Source: Pyricularia pennisetigena (lineage: Eukaryota > Ascomycota > Sordariomycetes > Magnaporthales > Pyriculariaceae). Taken from it: a stretch of DNA of 64,000 bases. Below are positions 11,226 through 24,530 of the stretch, piece after piece. The stretch spans positions 6,657,937-6,721,936 of the forward strand of contig NC_043741.1 of the NCBI RefSeq assembly GCF_004337985.1, read 5' to 3'. The notes beneath the pieces are model-generated. The model did no database searches. It worked only from the letters and a program-made list of their open reading frames with translations, and had not been told where the DNA came from. Every line of letters starts with the position of its first letter. Position 1 is the first letter of the stretch. Position numbers and translations under genes: made by a program.

Positions 11226-12190
11226 GAAGGTTGAAGCTTGGGGGGAGACGTACTTTTCTTGCTTGTCTGGCGAGGGAGTTGAGCTGCGGGTTTTCTTTCT
11301 TTTTTGCGCTGTTTGGCGCTATTGTTGTTTAATTATACCTTGGCCCATGTAGGCTTTTATGACTTATATATATAAATACTCCCTTTCATTTCTTCTGCAT
11401 TACGTCTTTCCGGTCTACCCAGTGTCTTTCACGACAGGGTCCACACCAATGCTTTTGTCATATTTACTGCATTTGTGAACCATGATACTATTCTCCAGAC
11501 CCGTCAGTTCACAGGATTCAACGTCCGCTACCATGGAATCTTGGCGTTTCAAGGGGCTCTTATACAAATAGGACACACTAACTAAACGCCCTTTCAGCAT
11601 CTAAGAATTGCACCTATGCCAAGAGGATAATTAATAATCCTGTTTTCAATCGCATTCTTGAACGGCAGGATGACACCTATGGTGCCGTAGGACATAACCC
11701 CTGATTGCATACAATGTTGACCAGTCAGCGCCTCGAGGGACCTAACAAGCTTACAGAGGAATTGATATGCGCAACAAGCCCTTAAATTTGACCACCTCAT
11801 CTCCTGTCAGCCGGGGATCTCACATGCAGCACCCCCCTGGCGCGGCTTGTCACTCCATGTTGTTCAGCTGTTCAGGGTAGCGGAAGGGTTTCCGTAACGA
11901 CCCGTGTCGGGCTCCAGAACAGGCTGAGTACTTGTAACACCCCGCAAGCATCTCGGCGCAGAGAGATGTTGTGAAGCTTTGTAATTTTGGCATGCAAATC
12001 ACTCCAGATTCCTCAACCATGACTATGGGGGAATTCGTGCAATAAAGCCGAAATTTCGGTAATTCAAAACAACATGTCGCTTGCTCTATAAACTTTTGGG
12101 AGGACTGACAAAGGAAAAATGAAACGGGGAGCAAAAAAGAAGAAGAAAAAAAAAAGACATTGAGCCGCAACCACGGGCCCTTCATACCCA
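11226..12190. other. Intergenic, convergent PLAC8 / OPT
   Basis: Convergent 3' flanks. No gene supported; A-run near 12131-12155 close to the transporter's stop codon. Confidence 0.5.
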
Positions 12191-15100
12191 CTAATGCCCG
12201 CCCCTGGCCCCGGCCAACGCCGGATCTCTCATGCAGTAGTCTAGATTCCCCTTTGGGTTCAGAGCATAATTGGGCATGGGGATTTGCTGCAGGAGTGGGA
12301 AAAGGAGAGCACGACATGTTAGCTTTTCAGACAGGACAAAGATTCAGACCAACTGTTTTCTTTTTTTCCGGGGGTGTACGTACCTTCATCACGGCGCCGT
12401 TAAAGATAAACGTAAGGAAGAAAATGGTGAGCTCCAAGCCGCCGGAAAGTGCAGCGGCGAGCAGGTAGTTGTATCTGTTGCAACAAAAGATTCGAGGCCC
12501 GTTAGTCTGACAATAATCACCACCGTTTTCTTTTGCACAACGGGTACCGGACGAAGGTGGAGTAAATACTGACTTGAGGAACCACGCAGGGTACTTCTTG
12601 CGCACGTAGAACTGGACCGTAAAGGCCAGGATAAAGTGCATAAAAACGCTCCTGCAGACATTTTGGGTTAGCAATGCCTATTGGATCAATCGCCAGGACA
12701 AGAGAATTTTATAACGTACGAGTTGATACCTCCGGACAAGAAGCCTACAAATAACACAAGTTCATCGTCAGCGACCTGTCGAACCATGGACAAGAAATTG
12801 TATCGACGGTCCAGCAATCGACCTTATTAGACTCACCTAGGTGCGCGCAAATGACCGGTGTGACAATGTAAGATAGGGACTTGGCATATTTCGGCCACGC
12901 CTTGCCGGCTAGCCACAGCGGCAAAGGTATCAGGAAGCCGAGCGGCAGGGCGTAGACGACGCTGGCGTACGTGCCGCCGATAAACATGTACTTGGACAGA
13001 GCACCGAACGAAATAGCGTTCGAGTTGAAAGATTGCACCAGAGTTCCGCTCCAGATGTTGGTCTGAGAGAGGGTCTCAAGGTTAATGACTGTTTCCATTT
13101 GGGGTGTCTGTAGGGTGGTAGAGAGAAAAAAGAAGAACAAAAAGGAGAAAAAAAAAAACATACACCCTGGATGGAGAGCAGGATATCTCTTTGCTCCGTC
13201 GTTATCGAACTCATCAATGCTGCACACACACACACACACACACACACCGAGTTAGCAAGCCGCAACATCAAGACGACCTCGCGACTTGGGGGATATGCAA
13301 GCAAGTGGTATGGCCACTTACCATAGTTCAATATGCAGCCGACGACGGTGCCAAGCACCTGAAAAGTGAAGGTGCATCTCGGAGCCAACTTTCCGTACTG
13401 GCCCAGCTTCAGATGGCTGACCAGATACAGGGCCTGTCCGCTTGTTGTAAAGGCAAACAAGGAAAAGAACATTAAGCTCAAAGGTTTCCCGGGGTTGAGC
13501 CAGCCACCTTGAGAGACAAAAAGAAACTGTGTTAGTAATTCCAGCCCAAAGGTTGTAGCATGGTAAAAAAAAAAGAACAAAAAAAAAACCATGCATGAGA
13601 CGAGACTTTCTTACCCAGAAGCTGTATCGCCGAACCGATTGGCACATGAAAGCCCAAGAGGCCAGACAAGGCGCCGAAAAAGACGACGTACAAGTAGGCG
13701 ATGAGAATGGCGAGGAGGAAGAGGTACCAGGGCAGGGTCGACTCGGCCAAGTATATGCAAGCACCGGCCGCGATGACCGAGCTGCCCAGGCAGATGCCGT
13801 ACCACCAGTTGGGCACCTCCTTGTAGTTTTGCAGCATGGTGCGGTGGTGCGGGTCCAGATTTGCCGGGTCTTCGGTTGTGGAGAAGGTCTTTTCCTCGTA
13901 CTTGAAAAGCTGCTTGGGGTTCTTGAGGTAACCCAAGTAGCGTCGCCAGCTGTGGGTTCCCCAGCCCATGGCGGACTTGACGATTTGGGGGTGGTAGAGG
14001 ATGATGTGCAAGATGGTGGCGCCGGTTGCAAGGTTCTGTGTTTTTTTTTTCTTTAGTTGCTGCTGCACGAGACACGGACAACCTATGGTACGAGTATGGG
14101 CATGGATACATACGGTTGTCAGGAGGTGTGACGCATGTGTTGCGGCAAAGAAAGGTAGGCCTTGCTGCTTCAAGGCTTCCTCATCGAGCTCCAATTTGGA
14201 ATTCAGGATTGCAGACTGGTTGTAAATTCTGTAGTGCGTAGAGTTGGAGTCTGCTGAAAAGAGCTGTTGACTGAGAAAAGGAAACTAGGTTCGGCGAACC
14301 AGGCGTCAACATACCATTCAACATCCGATTATACATGCGCGTCCGTCAATGCAATCCATTTATTGGTCCCAAAAAAAGGAAAAAAAAAAGGAAAAAGAAA
14401 AACTTACCTGCATGGCATTCCACACATTCTGATAGAACAAGACGATGAACAAGATGATGCACAAAATATAGCCGATGAAGGCGTTTGTGATCATCTTCAG
14501 GGGCAGGAAAAAGGCGCCAACGCCAATGTACTGAAGGTCGAACGAAAGCGCGCCGACTCCAAGACCTTCGTTGCCAGCCGCTCCACTGTTTTCAGATAGT
14601 CAAGTATGTCAGGACTCTGGCAAGTATATAGTTTTGAAATTTCTTAATAAAGATCAACTTACCCAAAGATGTTGGTAAACATATGGTTATTCTGTTGGGC
14701 CAAACAGAAGACGCTTACACCAGTGAGAACCGGAGTACTGGAACGATTGCAACGAATATTATCAAAACCTGTCCAGAATTCTTTTCTTTCTTTTTTTTCG
14801 GCACACCAGTCCGGAAAAAAAAAAGGGAGAACAAAAAAAAACTCACATGTACTGCGGGAAAAACTCATAAACGGCAATCGCCCAAAAAATAATCCAGAAA
14901 AACTTCCACCTCGACGCCATCTCGGTCCTGTTCCGGTGCAGCGTCTCGATCAACGAGGCGAGCGGCAGCTGGCTGGGCCAGATCATGGCGGTCGGGTAGA
15001 CGAGGCTCTCGCGCAGGTAGCCGGCCAGCCCGTAGCCCAGGAGCTGCGACGAGAAGAGCAGCATGATGGCGACGGCCGGGTGCGGCACGATGTTGTAAAA

Positions 15101-15966
15101 GAGCTTCTGGGCGGCCAGGACGTCGGTCGCGTGCGCCGTCGACGACGCCGAGCTGGCCATGATGATGATGCCCAGGTGCTCCTTGGCGTTGAAGCTGTGC
15201 GGGTTCAGGAGCCGTCCCACGCGGCCCCGGGACGGTATGTACTTCGCCATGGCGTTGCCGAAGACGTAGGATATCACCGTCAGGAACGTGATGCTGATGC
15301 CTATCGACTGTGGCCTGAAGTGGAAGACTGCGTGCGTGATAGCGAGGCTCGCGTGTCAGTTTCTAACGTCGGTGGCAAAAAAAAAGGCGAGACTCGGAGG
15401 TCTACCGCTTTCGAAAGCAAACCGGTCAGGGCTTACTGGTGGCAAGACTGGCGCCAAACGCGGCGAGGGTGAGGCCCAAGAAAAAGGCCCGAAATGTCCA
15501 GGGATTTTGTGTAGGGTCATCGTCGGTGTCTGCCCTGCTTTGTCAGTATAGCACTCAAATAGACCAAACCCACAAAAAATGCCACACAAAGTGCGGCCGG
15601 CTCCATCCACCAACGCACACTCCTAAAAGGACAGAAGAGACTAAGAGGCCATCGCCAATGGGTGAGAGAGAGAGAGAGCAGGTAGTGCTTACGCAGCGCC
15701 TTCAGGGCAACCACCTCCATCTTTGCCGAGACCTTTTCCCTGCCATTGTCCTCGACGTCTGTGCTGGACCTCGTGCTCTCCTGGTGCTTGACCTCTACCG
15801 TGGCGCTCGACTTCTTCTCCATTTCCGAAAAGCTCGAGGCCTCCGAGTTGGCCCGCACCGGCCTGACCTGCGTGATGGCCTCCGGCTCTGGTCCCACCTC
15901 CCGGACCTCCGAGACCTGCTCCAGGGGCACACCTAGATCGGTGACTTTTGGTGGTTCCTGTGCCAT
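12191..15966 (-). CDS. Oligopeptide transporter, OPT family (14 exons)
   Basis: Multi-pass proton-coupled transporter of small peptides or glutathione-like substrates, plasma membrane by family. Exons: 15693-15966, 15437-15529, 14847-15327, 14663-14737, 14408-14585, 14114-14263, 13615-14035, 13322-13507, 13164-13219, 12837-13107, 12720-12744, 12574-12651, 12384-12474, 12191-12286; sum 824 aa, the usual OPT length. Exon 1 is a charged cytosolic head. Marks of the family include DDDPTQNPWTFRAFFLGL, FNAKEHLGIIIMAS, PQYITPVL, DEEALKQQGLPFF, MLQNYKEVPNWWYGICL and GGWLNPGKPLSLMFF. Exon 11 is only 25 nt. Intron 8 holds a (GT)n tract just before its acceptor and intron 1 a (CT)n tract. Exon 9's donor was set after GGT because the alternative breaks the frame. 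Confidence 0.9.
13223..13247. repeat. (AC)n microsatellite inside an OPT intron
   Basis: About twelve AC units (GT on the sense strand) lie directly before the acceptor of exon 9 of the transporter and replace the usual pyrimidine tract. Confidence 0.9.
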
Positions 15967-18900
15967 GTTGACTCTGCTGTGTGTGTGTATCTGCTTGTGT
16001 GTTTTGTTGGCTCTATATGTATTGTATTGTGTATATATATATATGTATATATGTCGTCACGGTAAAGGTGGTGTCGTCCCCTGGGATCACGTGTGTTGGC
16101 GTGGCTAGTTTCTCTCTGTCTTGAGTGCGTTGAGGAAACTCCAGGAATGCGTGTCCATCTGTTCACCGCGCTGCAGGAACATGCAAAAAGCAGGGAGCAA
16201 ATGAACTGTTGGAAAGGTGGCTACTTGGGTGTGGGAAAGCACATCTTCTTTATGAAGAACTGATCAAAAGAGACGGGATCGATTCATCTCTTCTTTTGGG
16301 GACCAGGCTTGGGGTTTGTGTGGACCGCGAGCAAAGGGACAAGGGAAGAAAAAACCATATTGCATGCATAGGGGGTGTGTTCTATGTTGACATGGTTTGT
16401 TTTTGTTCGGCTCCCAGTTCCTCGCCCACGCTTCGTCCATCCCCACACCGGAACATGAGATCGTTGCATGTCAAGCACCTCGAGTGGCATTGTTGCAACA
16501 CGTTTATGGAAAATCAGTTCAAGCATAGGATTCATAAGGGTTGGAAATCAGTGAAAGTGGGAGGTTGGCAGGGTCTAGTACTTCGGGTCCGGGGTCCGTC
16601 GATCCAGCTTGCCTGTAATAGCCAACAGTTGCTATCCAATCCTGTGCTTCGACCGAGAGAAACAGAAACAGAAACAGAGACCATGAAGCAAAGAGAGCCC
16701 TTGGAGGTTGCTGTGCAAAAACAGTACCCAACGTACCATACGGGCAGAAGCTGAAAACAGGCAAAAAGGTTATGGCAAACCCCCCTGCCCCCCGGAGACG
16801 GCTCTATCCGCCAATCAGCAACCTAACCCCAAACCTGGGTCTTCCTGCGAGCGGGTGTATCGGCTCATGTCGTCCCTGAACTAAACGTCGGGCATGTGTG
16901 GTTAGCATTTTCTGTTCTCTCTTTGCACTCTTTACAGCTGAGCAAAATTAACTTCACGAGTCGTCCCATCACTAATGTCCAAGGGGGGGGGGTTTAATTT
17001 TGTACACGAAAAGGTTGAGCTGGACCTCTCGCATCAGCAGCAAGGCGGGTTGGAAGCCGTTGAAAATTTGAGACCAAAAGAAACCTGCCATAGTACAGTA
17101 ATTAGTGGTGCCGAAATCACAAAGGCCTTTTCTTTTCCCGCCTTGGCCCTGAGCATCAGAAAAAAGCAAGGGCGTTGCTTGCTTGTTCGATCTTCATGAG
17201 ATAGATTTTCTGCAGCGCTGACAAGAAACTAAAACCATCGACCTGCGGACGACGTGCAAATCCCAATATGCAAATCATAGCTTCAAGGACAGGTGGAAGG
17301 ATTAGGCGTGACCTGCTCTTTGTCATTACTACATGAGGCGAAAGGAAGCACAATGCTTACAACGAAAGCCAGCAACAAGAAAAAGAACAAAAAAATGACG
17401 AGAAAAAAAAAACATCAGACCAGCTGAGGCAACTCTGCTACCTACTAGACCAGAGCTCAGTTTGCTGAAACTTTCCCCGGGAAGGCCTGGGAAACTAGGA
17501 TGGAGTGAAACGGAGAAAGCTGAGGCTCGCGCTCTCCCATCTGATGCGGGGTGGAATGGTGCGACAAAAAGATGCAAAATCCTTGCCGTGTAGACCAGTG
17601 GTTGGCTAGCGTCGTCAGTTCCCCAAAACGTCAAGGAAAGGAGCTTTTTTTTTGTTGATATTCGCATGGTTCATTAGATAAGAGACACGGCGAATTTTTT
17701 TGTTTTTTTTCCCAGCATGACCCGGCATTTTTGTCGTGCTTACCGGGCCATCAACGGGAACCCCTTCCGAGTTCTGAAGCAGGTCAGGTATAGCGGAGCA
17801 CTGTTTATCAATCTGAACAAGATCGACGCTTGGTTGTCCAACAGATATGTCCACATTTCTTTTAGTGTTTGCTTAAAAATCAACACCGTGGACTTTTTGC
17901 CTCGATGTGGTTTTCCCAGACATACTCGAGACACGCCAAATTGCCATCTCTCTCTCAGCACGACTTGCGACTGACTGAGGGTGACGCCACTGTGCTTTTG
18001 TCCCGGGAAGCTTTTTGCTTGATTTTGTCCATCTGACAAGATGGCAATAATTAGACCCCCCCACTCTTTTCAACGTAGAACCTACCTTATTTGGGACTGT
18101 GCAAGCATTGTAACATGATGTAGCAGCAAGAGAAGCCAAGAGAAAGAGGCCGGGTCATGCAAGCGCACGTACGTACGTAAGTACGTACGTATTAGTCGGC
18201 GTGGCGAATTCTAACATCACGACGCGCAGCCAACACGGAAGACCAATGCAGGAGACAAAAAAAAAAAAAAGAATTACCCATCAGATGGCGAAGGCTGAGC
18301 GAAACCGATTTCTGGCGACCGAACACGTCTAGGCATTTGTCGCTTGTAGATTAGACGGGTGGATTTTTGTTTTTATCTTTCGGAAATGTGGTTTGCAAGA
18401 GAAAGGTCTCGGGGGAGTCGGAGCTTTTTTTTCTTCTTCTTGCAGGCATTTTTATTTTTTATTTTGTTTGTTTCTCCTCCGGTTGGGCCTTGGCACGATC
18501 GGGTAGTTGCCGATCATCGTCGGGTTGCACCAGATGTGGAACAGAAAAAGGCATTTTGAACGATGCCAGTGGGCATCTAGTCAAGACCCCGCTGGGCGCG
18601 GCAGGCAGGGCTAGGGTCTCCTCCCCCGCCCCGCAAAAGCTACCCTAACTTGCGTAAGTCTGTCTGCCGTACGCGATCCGATCTGGGTGTACAGCGAGGG
18701 CTAGCGAGCATGTCACCAAGAGTAACTATTACACAATGTTTTCCAGAACTGAGCCCTGGAACATCTCTTCTACAGTAAAATAGTACATGGCCTTTCCTTA
18801 TGCATCATGTCGCTTGCTTAATTCTTACCTGATGATGCATGGGCACTGAAGATCAAGAACCCCAACAAACACCAGTCAGTCGAGAAACGCCCTACGTTTG

Positions 18901-19347
18901 TTCATTCTTGTTCCACCCTGAAATATATTAAAAATTACAGCACGGGTGGCTCAGATAGCATGAATGATGTTTTCCGCAACATATCCATTTTGCCTTAAAT
19001 TGAAGCTTGAAGCTATCGTCGATGTTTGAATATGTGGGTATAGCTACGTGGGCCAGGGTCTGTAAGGGCCCGCGTTCCTATAACTGGTAAAAGACACCAA
19101 CACGCCATTTGCCAGGATACATACATACCCTGACGTAGCATAGTGGCGGTACGACGGATCCCATGGTTCCGATCCACCATGCTTCGCGCTTTGTAAGCCA
19201 ATCATAATCACTTTTGTCGAAGTTAACAAGTGTCCCAAGTTCCATCATCCATCATGCAGGCGAGACAGCTGTATCCATTCGCTCCCACCTTTCCCTCCTC
19301 AGCCTACTGCAGTGTGCATCATGGCTGATCTGTCTGATCCAGTCCGA
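15967..19347. other. 3.4-kb gene-poor spacer, OPT / NMT
   Basis: No open frame here has a recognisable domain. Simple sequences include TA-rich (16030-16052), a G-run (16984-16993), A-runs near 17400 and 18255, and an ACGT tetranucleotide tract (18167-18190). The OPT promoter lies at the left end. Confidence 0.5.
18166..18191. repeat. (ACGT)n self-complementary microsatellite
   Basis: About six ACGT units with one AAGT interruption. Because ACGT is its own reverse complement the tract can form a hairpin or cruciform. Confidence 0.85.
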
Positions 19348-21338
19348 TCATAACCTGTTGAATCATCAGTATTAGCTTTGTCCCTGTGCGTTGAGGGTCT
19401 GTGATTGACGTACATGTTCAAGCCAATACCACTGCCGTTTCCAGTCAATTCGTTCCTGGCATCAATGCCACCTGCGATAGGTGCTGTTCGGTAGTTGAAA
19501 AGGTAGTAGAAGAGCTGAGTATACATGATTCCATGTTAGTCGACGCCCATGATTTCCCCCTTGTCGGTAGCAGCGAAGAACTCACCTGTCCGTCTCCAGG
19601 GCCGAATTTCTGTTCCTCCAAGAAGAATCCATTGTCCAGGCTTGAAAGTCCATTCATGACGTCGAAGCGGTGGCTCTTTGCAAGAATGAGCATGTCCTTG
19701 ATCAGCTCGTTCAGACGCTTCTTCAGCGCCGCCTTGTCAAACGGCTCCTGGAACGCGACGTCGGTAGCGTACTGCCAGATGTAGGCGGCGCGCAGCACAC
19801 TGTGCTTGGGGTTGTTCAAAACCGAGGACGCAAGTAAGTAGAAGGAGAAGAAGTCGGTGATCTTCTTGTCATCATCCTATGCGCGAAAATGATGATTTTA
19901 GTGGGCTGTTTCGTTCCGGAGAACTTGACTGCAAAGCACTTTGAAGAGGACATACCTCGACAACATAAGAGTAGACGACCCTCTCGTCACCAGGTTCTGA
20001 CGTGTCAAGGAACCAATGCTTCATCTCAGTCTCGTCATACTGCGGCGCGAGGTCGTAGCGCTTCATGTATTCGTGCAACATCTTTTGCACGGCAGGGATA
20101 TCCTTCTCCTTCATCTCGCGCACGCCCTTGAGCAATGGCTTTTCAGGGAGCTTGTACTTCATAACTTGGTAGCTGGGCTTGCTGTTGGCAGGCAGCGGGC
20201 TGAAGCCGATTTCGTAAAGCTTTTGCCAGTCGAGCGCGCGGTGGAAGTAGCGGCATGTGCTGACGGGTTTGGGCAGAACGACACCGGCCGTGTAAATGGC
20301 CTGCCATATGTTCTCCAAGTTGATCAGTCGCGTGACCTCCTTGATCAGCACCGGTGCCATCCTCTTGGAGCGGAGCCTCTTGTGCACGCAGATAAAGTTG
20401 ACCTCGGCGCAGTCGAGGACTTTTTGCCTGACGCGGAGCTTCATCGGGATCGCCGAGATGAAGGCCACCAGTTTTCGGGATTGTGTCGCGCGCACACCGA
20501 CCCACCACTGCCTCTTCCAGCCTGGGGACATCATTGCCCTTCAAAGTAGGATAGGATAGTTAGCAAAATTTCGGGCCTCCACGTGCCGCCTCGGGTCCGT
20601 CCGACCTTGACGTCGACCAACTCACCATTTCAGCACAGAAACCGAGTATTTGAACCTAAACATGGCCTCGTCATCTTCCACGTAGTGACCGTTGAGCAGC
20701 TCGTACACCTCAGTGATCTCTGCCGGATCCTCAAGGTTTGGCGAGCACCACTCGAAGCCCTCCATCATCTTTGGCGCATCCTTGGGGATTTCATCCACGG
20801 TCTGGATCTTGAAGGGCCCATCCGGCAGTTGAGCCGCCGCGCGCTCGTCCTCGCCAAACTTTGGCACGGGCTGCGTCTGCCAGAACTTGTAGCTCGCCAT
20901 GTCCTTGACGTTCTTGCCGCTCGCCGCCAGGCCCGTCATGATCTCCTGCAGGCTCAGCTTCTTGAGCTGGTCGATGGCGGCCGCCTCGTCCTTGCCGGCT
21001 GCGCTGAGCGCCGTGCCGAGCTCGTGCGCCAGCGCCGGGTTCATCTTGAGGAGGTCGGTCAGTTGTTCGGGCGTCAGGCCGCCGAGGGCCTTGGTCGCGT
21101 CGGACTGGGCCGAACTGCCGCTGCTGCTGCCGACGCCCACTGCATCCTTGAGCTTTTGACGCTTCGACTTCTTCTTCTTTTTCTTGGCGGCAGTTGAGCT
21201 CGAGCCCGCGGCGGTGTTTGCAGCTCCGGGCTGCTCGTCGTCGTCCTCGTCTTCATATTCGGAATCGTGGGCCGTCGCAGGGGCAGGGTCGGTCGCCGGC
21301 TCGGCGGGGTCTTTGACCGGTTTGGATTCGGAAGACAT
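19348..21338 (-). CDS. NMT1: Glycylpeptide N-tetradecanoyltransferase (N-myristoyltransferase)
   Basis: Transfers myristate from myristoyl-CoA to N-terminal glycine of proteins such as Arf GTPases; cytosolic, essential in fungi. Exons 20626-21338, 19956-20538, 19876-?19586 (19586-19876), 19414-19514 and 19348-19354, 564 aa. The N-terminus has an acidic region and the Lys-rich ribosome-binding stretch [11 protein letters not shown]. The core shows [40 protein letters not shown], then [43 protein letters not shown] (split here in two parts: [25 protein letters not shown]), and KFGPGDGQ. The last exon has 7 nt: it completes Met and adds Leu-stop, so the protein ends GIGLNML. In NMTs the C-terminal carboxylate is the catalytic base, so this tiny exon is functionally required. 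Confidence 0.93.
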
Positions 21339-22301
21339 GGCGATGAAACAGTAGCACGCTCTTTATGGCGCTGCAGTGTTATGTGACGTGTTACCCAAAC
21401 AGCTCGGCAATTGCCTTTTGTCGTCGGAGTGGGCGATTTGGAGGGAGCTTGGAAGCTTGCTTGCGCTTGCGCCAGCGAAGAAATGCTGCGGGGCATGGCG
21501 GGACGTGAATGGGAGCAGGCAGGGGTTATTAAATATGGGGAACTAAAGAGGTGATTTGAGCTTGAGGACTGGCTCACCCTGGACTGCATCAACAAGCAGG
21601 CCAGCATTGCTTGCTCCCAGCCTCCCATAAACAGAGTTGGCTCAAATTTTATGTATACTATACTGCACTGATAAGGGAGTATTGCATATTTATGTGTAGT
21701 ATGCATGGTCCTGCAAAACTTAGAAAATAGATATTCTTTATCATAATATCCCCGCTAGCAGGTCCCTAACCTTGACCGCCGGTGTACAGTAAGTAGTAGG
21801 GCGTCAGGTCCCTAGCAGTGGACTCGACATGGCGAATGCCGAGCCTGCAGCTCATTCCTAACCTTGGCATAACTGCCACTCATTTTGTTCCTCATTCAGC
21901 CACTTCATCAAGATTTCGAATGGTTTCCCGCCAGCAAATTAAAATCCACATCAAAATTACACAATCACACTGCCACTTTCTACCTTGGTGCTGCGGCCTA
22001 TCGCCATGCCTCCCCGAAAAACAAAGTGCTTACCCCAGGCTGCAAAGACAACGATCGGCTCTCACCTTGGGGCGATGCATCAGCCTCGGCAACAGCACTA
22101 AACCCCTTGGTTCTCAGCGCTCCGCCATCAGGCAGCCAAGATGTCACCATATATATCTGTCTTGTCTCCTCCGGCTTTCAGATACGGGCTGACAAGGAGG
22201 CGTTTTCGCACAATAATACCCTTACTTACGCGATCAAACAGCCAACAATTGCAGGACACAGACCACCTTCGCACTAATTCGGGGCATGGCGAATATTTAC
22301 C
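21339..22301. promoter_or_regulatory. Divergent intergenic region, NMT1 / unknown TM gene
   Basis: The 963-bp interval separates two divergent start codons and must hold both promoters. I found no motif I can name. Confidence 0.4.
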
Positions 22302-23613
22302 ATGGGGTCATCTAAGCAAATTCCACAGGAGGATGATTCAGTGCAGATGGAGATACAGCCAACGGCGGGCGTCGGGGGCTCCGAAAGCAGCAATTCCGGT
22401 GCGGATGGCGTCAAGTCAGAAACCAAAGCAGCCGGAGCAGGGGTTCCGCCAAGCTACGATTCTGTCCCGGAACCCCAGCAGCAAGCCGTTGCTCAACCAC
22501 ATCCGCAAGGCCAAGGCATATCCGATGCAGAAATAATACAGCCGTTCGCGGTCAGCTCCAAGGATGGTGCCGAGTCGTTCATGGACATGAGGTTAGATAG
22601 AGATCCGGACTTTCTCGAGGCCAATATCAAAATCTGGGCGCAAAAGCCACCAAGCTTTTACATGCAGGTATGGTTAAACTCCTGATTTTCTAGCTGGTTG
22701 AAACCACAAAAACAAATCAAGCATCAGAAAAGACACCAGCTAACGGCATTCAAAGGTCCACGGAACCCACCGAGAAAGGCGCACGCGCAGAACCAACGGC
22801 CGCACCGAGACCTACACGGTCACCGTCACCGACTTCAACGTCGGCGTCCCCCTCCACGGCTTCCTGTTCGGGCAGCCCCGGCCGGGCCAGACGTCGCCGC
22901 CGCAGTCCTTCTCTTGGATCCGCACCGTGGAAAACCACGAAAAGGTGCCCCGCGGCACGGTCCGGGCGCGCCAGGGTCCCATGCCGGCCAAGGTCGAGGG
23001 CGTCGAGGAGCCGCCCAGCGAGGCGATGCCCAAGCCGACGCTGCAGGAGTGGTGCCACCGGTACTGCGCCAGCTTCGCGGGCCGCAAGACGTTTGTCGTG
23101 GAGCGGCGCGTCGGCGGGCTGGACGTCGCGCGGCTCGAGGCCAACGCCATGGCCATCGTCCGCAGCACGGGCTACAGCGGCGACGTGAGCATCACGTTCG
23201 ACTCGTTTGGCACCGAGGTCGAGGTCCTCAGCAGTAACAAGATAAACCAGTGGCGGCGGTTTACGTGGCTGCGCATCGTCTGCTACGTTACTTTCCTGTG
23301 GATATTCACCTGGCCCTTTTTGTATTTTTTTACCAAAAAGTTCCACTGCGTTTACGTCGAGTGGCCCTTCTCGCGCATACGGAGCGACGGGCTCAAGGAG
23401 TACGTCTCGCTGACCGAGGATCAGATGCTAGAAGTGTGGGGGAGGGCAATGTTCAACGCTGTGACGGCGCGCAGTACAGACGTTCTCAACCAACAAGATT
23501 TGATGACTGCCCAAGCTGCCGGTGGGGTGGGTTATGGAATGGGCGGTTTTGGAAATAGCATCAATCAACAATATGGATGGGGACGAGATGGTTGGGGTGG
23601 AAGTTCTCTCTAA
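22302..23613 (+). CDS. Unknown fungal protein, one transmembrane segment, PPxY motif
   Basis: I do not recognise the family. Exons 22302-22667 and 22756-23613 (intron GTATGG..AAAG, phase 0), 407 aa. Residues 1-110 are disordered and carry PPSYDSVPE near residue 48, a PPxY motif of the kind bound by WW domains such as those of Rsp5/NEDD4 ligases. A folded region follows: TETYTVTVTDFNVGVPL, FGQPRPGQT, SFSWIRTVENHE, WCHRYCASFAGRKTFVVERR. A strong hydrophobic helix (about 291-313, WLRIVCYVTFLWIFTWPFLY) precedes FHCVYVEWPFSR and ALKE-type soluble sequence. The tail is Gly/Asn/Trp-rich. The design suggests an endomembrane protein sorted by ubiquitin ligase adaptors; this is inference. Confidence 0.75.
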
Positions 23614-23850
23614 TCTCGAAAGAAAAACACAATAATTATACCCAGTTCAACTATATCATATGAGACAAATGAGATAGATCAAGTTTGTGCTCGGCCTTTT
23701 TTTTATTTTATTTAAACCACCTCTGTTCGCTACAACTTGAACGAATATCACAGCACATTGCATTGCTACTCTGAAGCACCTTTGGTAAGGTTCTCTCAAA
23801 TTGTCCTGTCGACCTGAACTGCCTGTTTTCTTTGCCTTGATACCTCCTAC

Positions 23851-24458
23851 TCAAAGCTTCGATGAGCTCTCAAGCTGCAACACGGACTGCAAGTGGTCCT
23901 CAAGGAGCGAGTTGAGCCACTCGGTCCTCTCAAGCGGGATACCATGGCCCGCACCCTCCAGGATCACGCCAGTCTTTGGCTTGATGAAGTCGATGAGTAT
24001 CTTGCCGTGCGGGACGCTGATCATCTCATCGGCGGTGCCGTGCAGCACCAGGATGCGATCCCTACCGACGGCGTCTGCCATCTCGGACAGCTGCTCACGG
24101 CTCTTGTAGTGCCAGCCTGTTGTTTCCTAGTCAGCCTTTGTGGTATTTTGCTTCGGATAGACAAGTAACCCCCCCGGGGATGCTTTGTTTTGGTGGGTGA
24201 ATGGATGGATGGTGGGATCTACGTACCCGCTGCAATGAGCTGCAACACGAATCCCGTGCTTCCGAAACGTTCCTTGTCGAGACGTTTGTGCATTTCCTGT
24301 GCCACGAAGCGCTGATTCGTGGTGAGAAAAGCGTGTTAGAAAGTATGACAAATCATTTAGTCAACTGTTCTATATGGATTTTTCCCAAAGAGACAAAAGC
24401 AAGAAGAAGAGAAAACTATGGCTGCTTCTCCTCCGTGCATCATTGATTCATCCCCGTG

Positions 24459-24530
<72 letters not shown>

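Noticed and set aside
13164..13166. Donor of OPT exon 9 two bases upstream (after CAGG)
   Set aside because: It puts the next exon out of frame with a stop within nine codons; the GTATGT donor after GGT keeps the OPT sequence.
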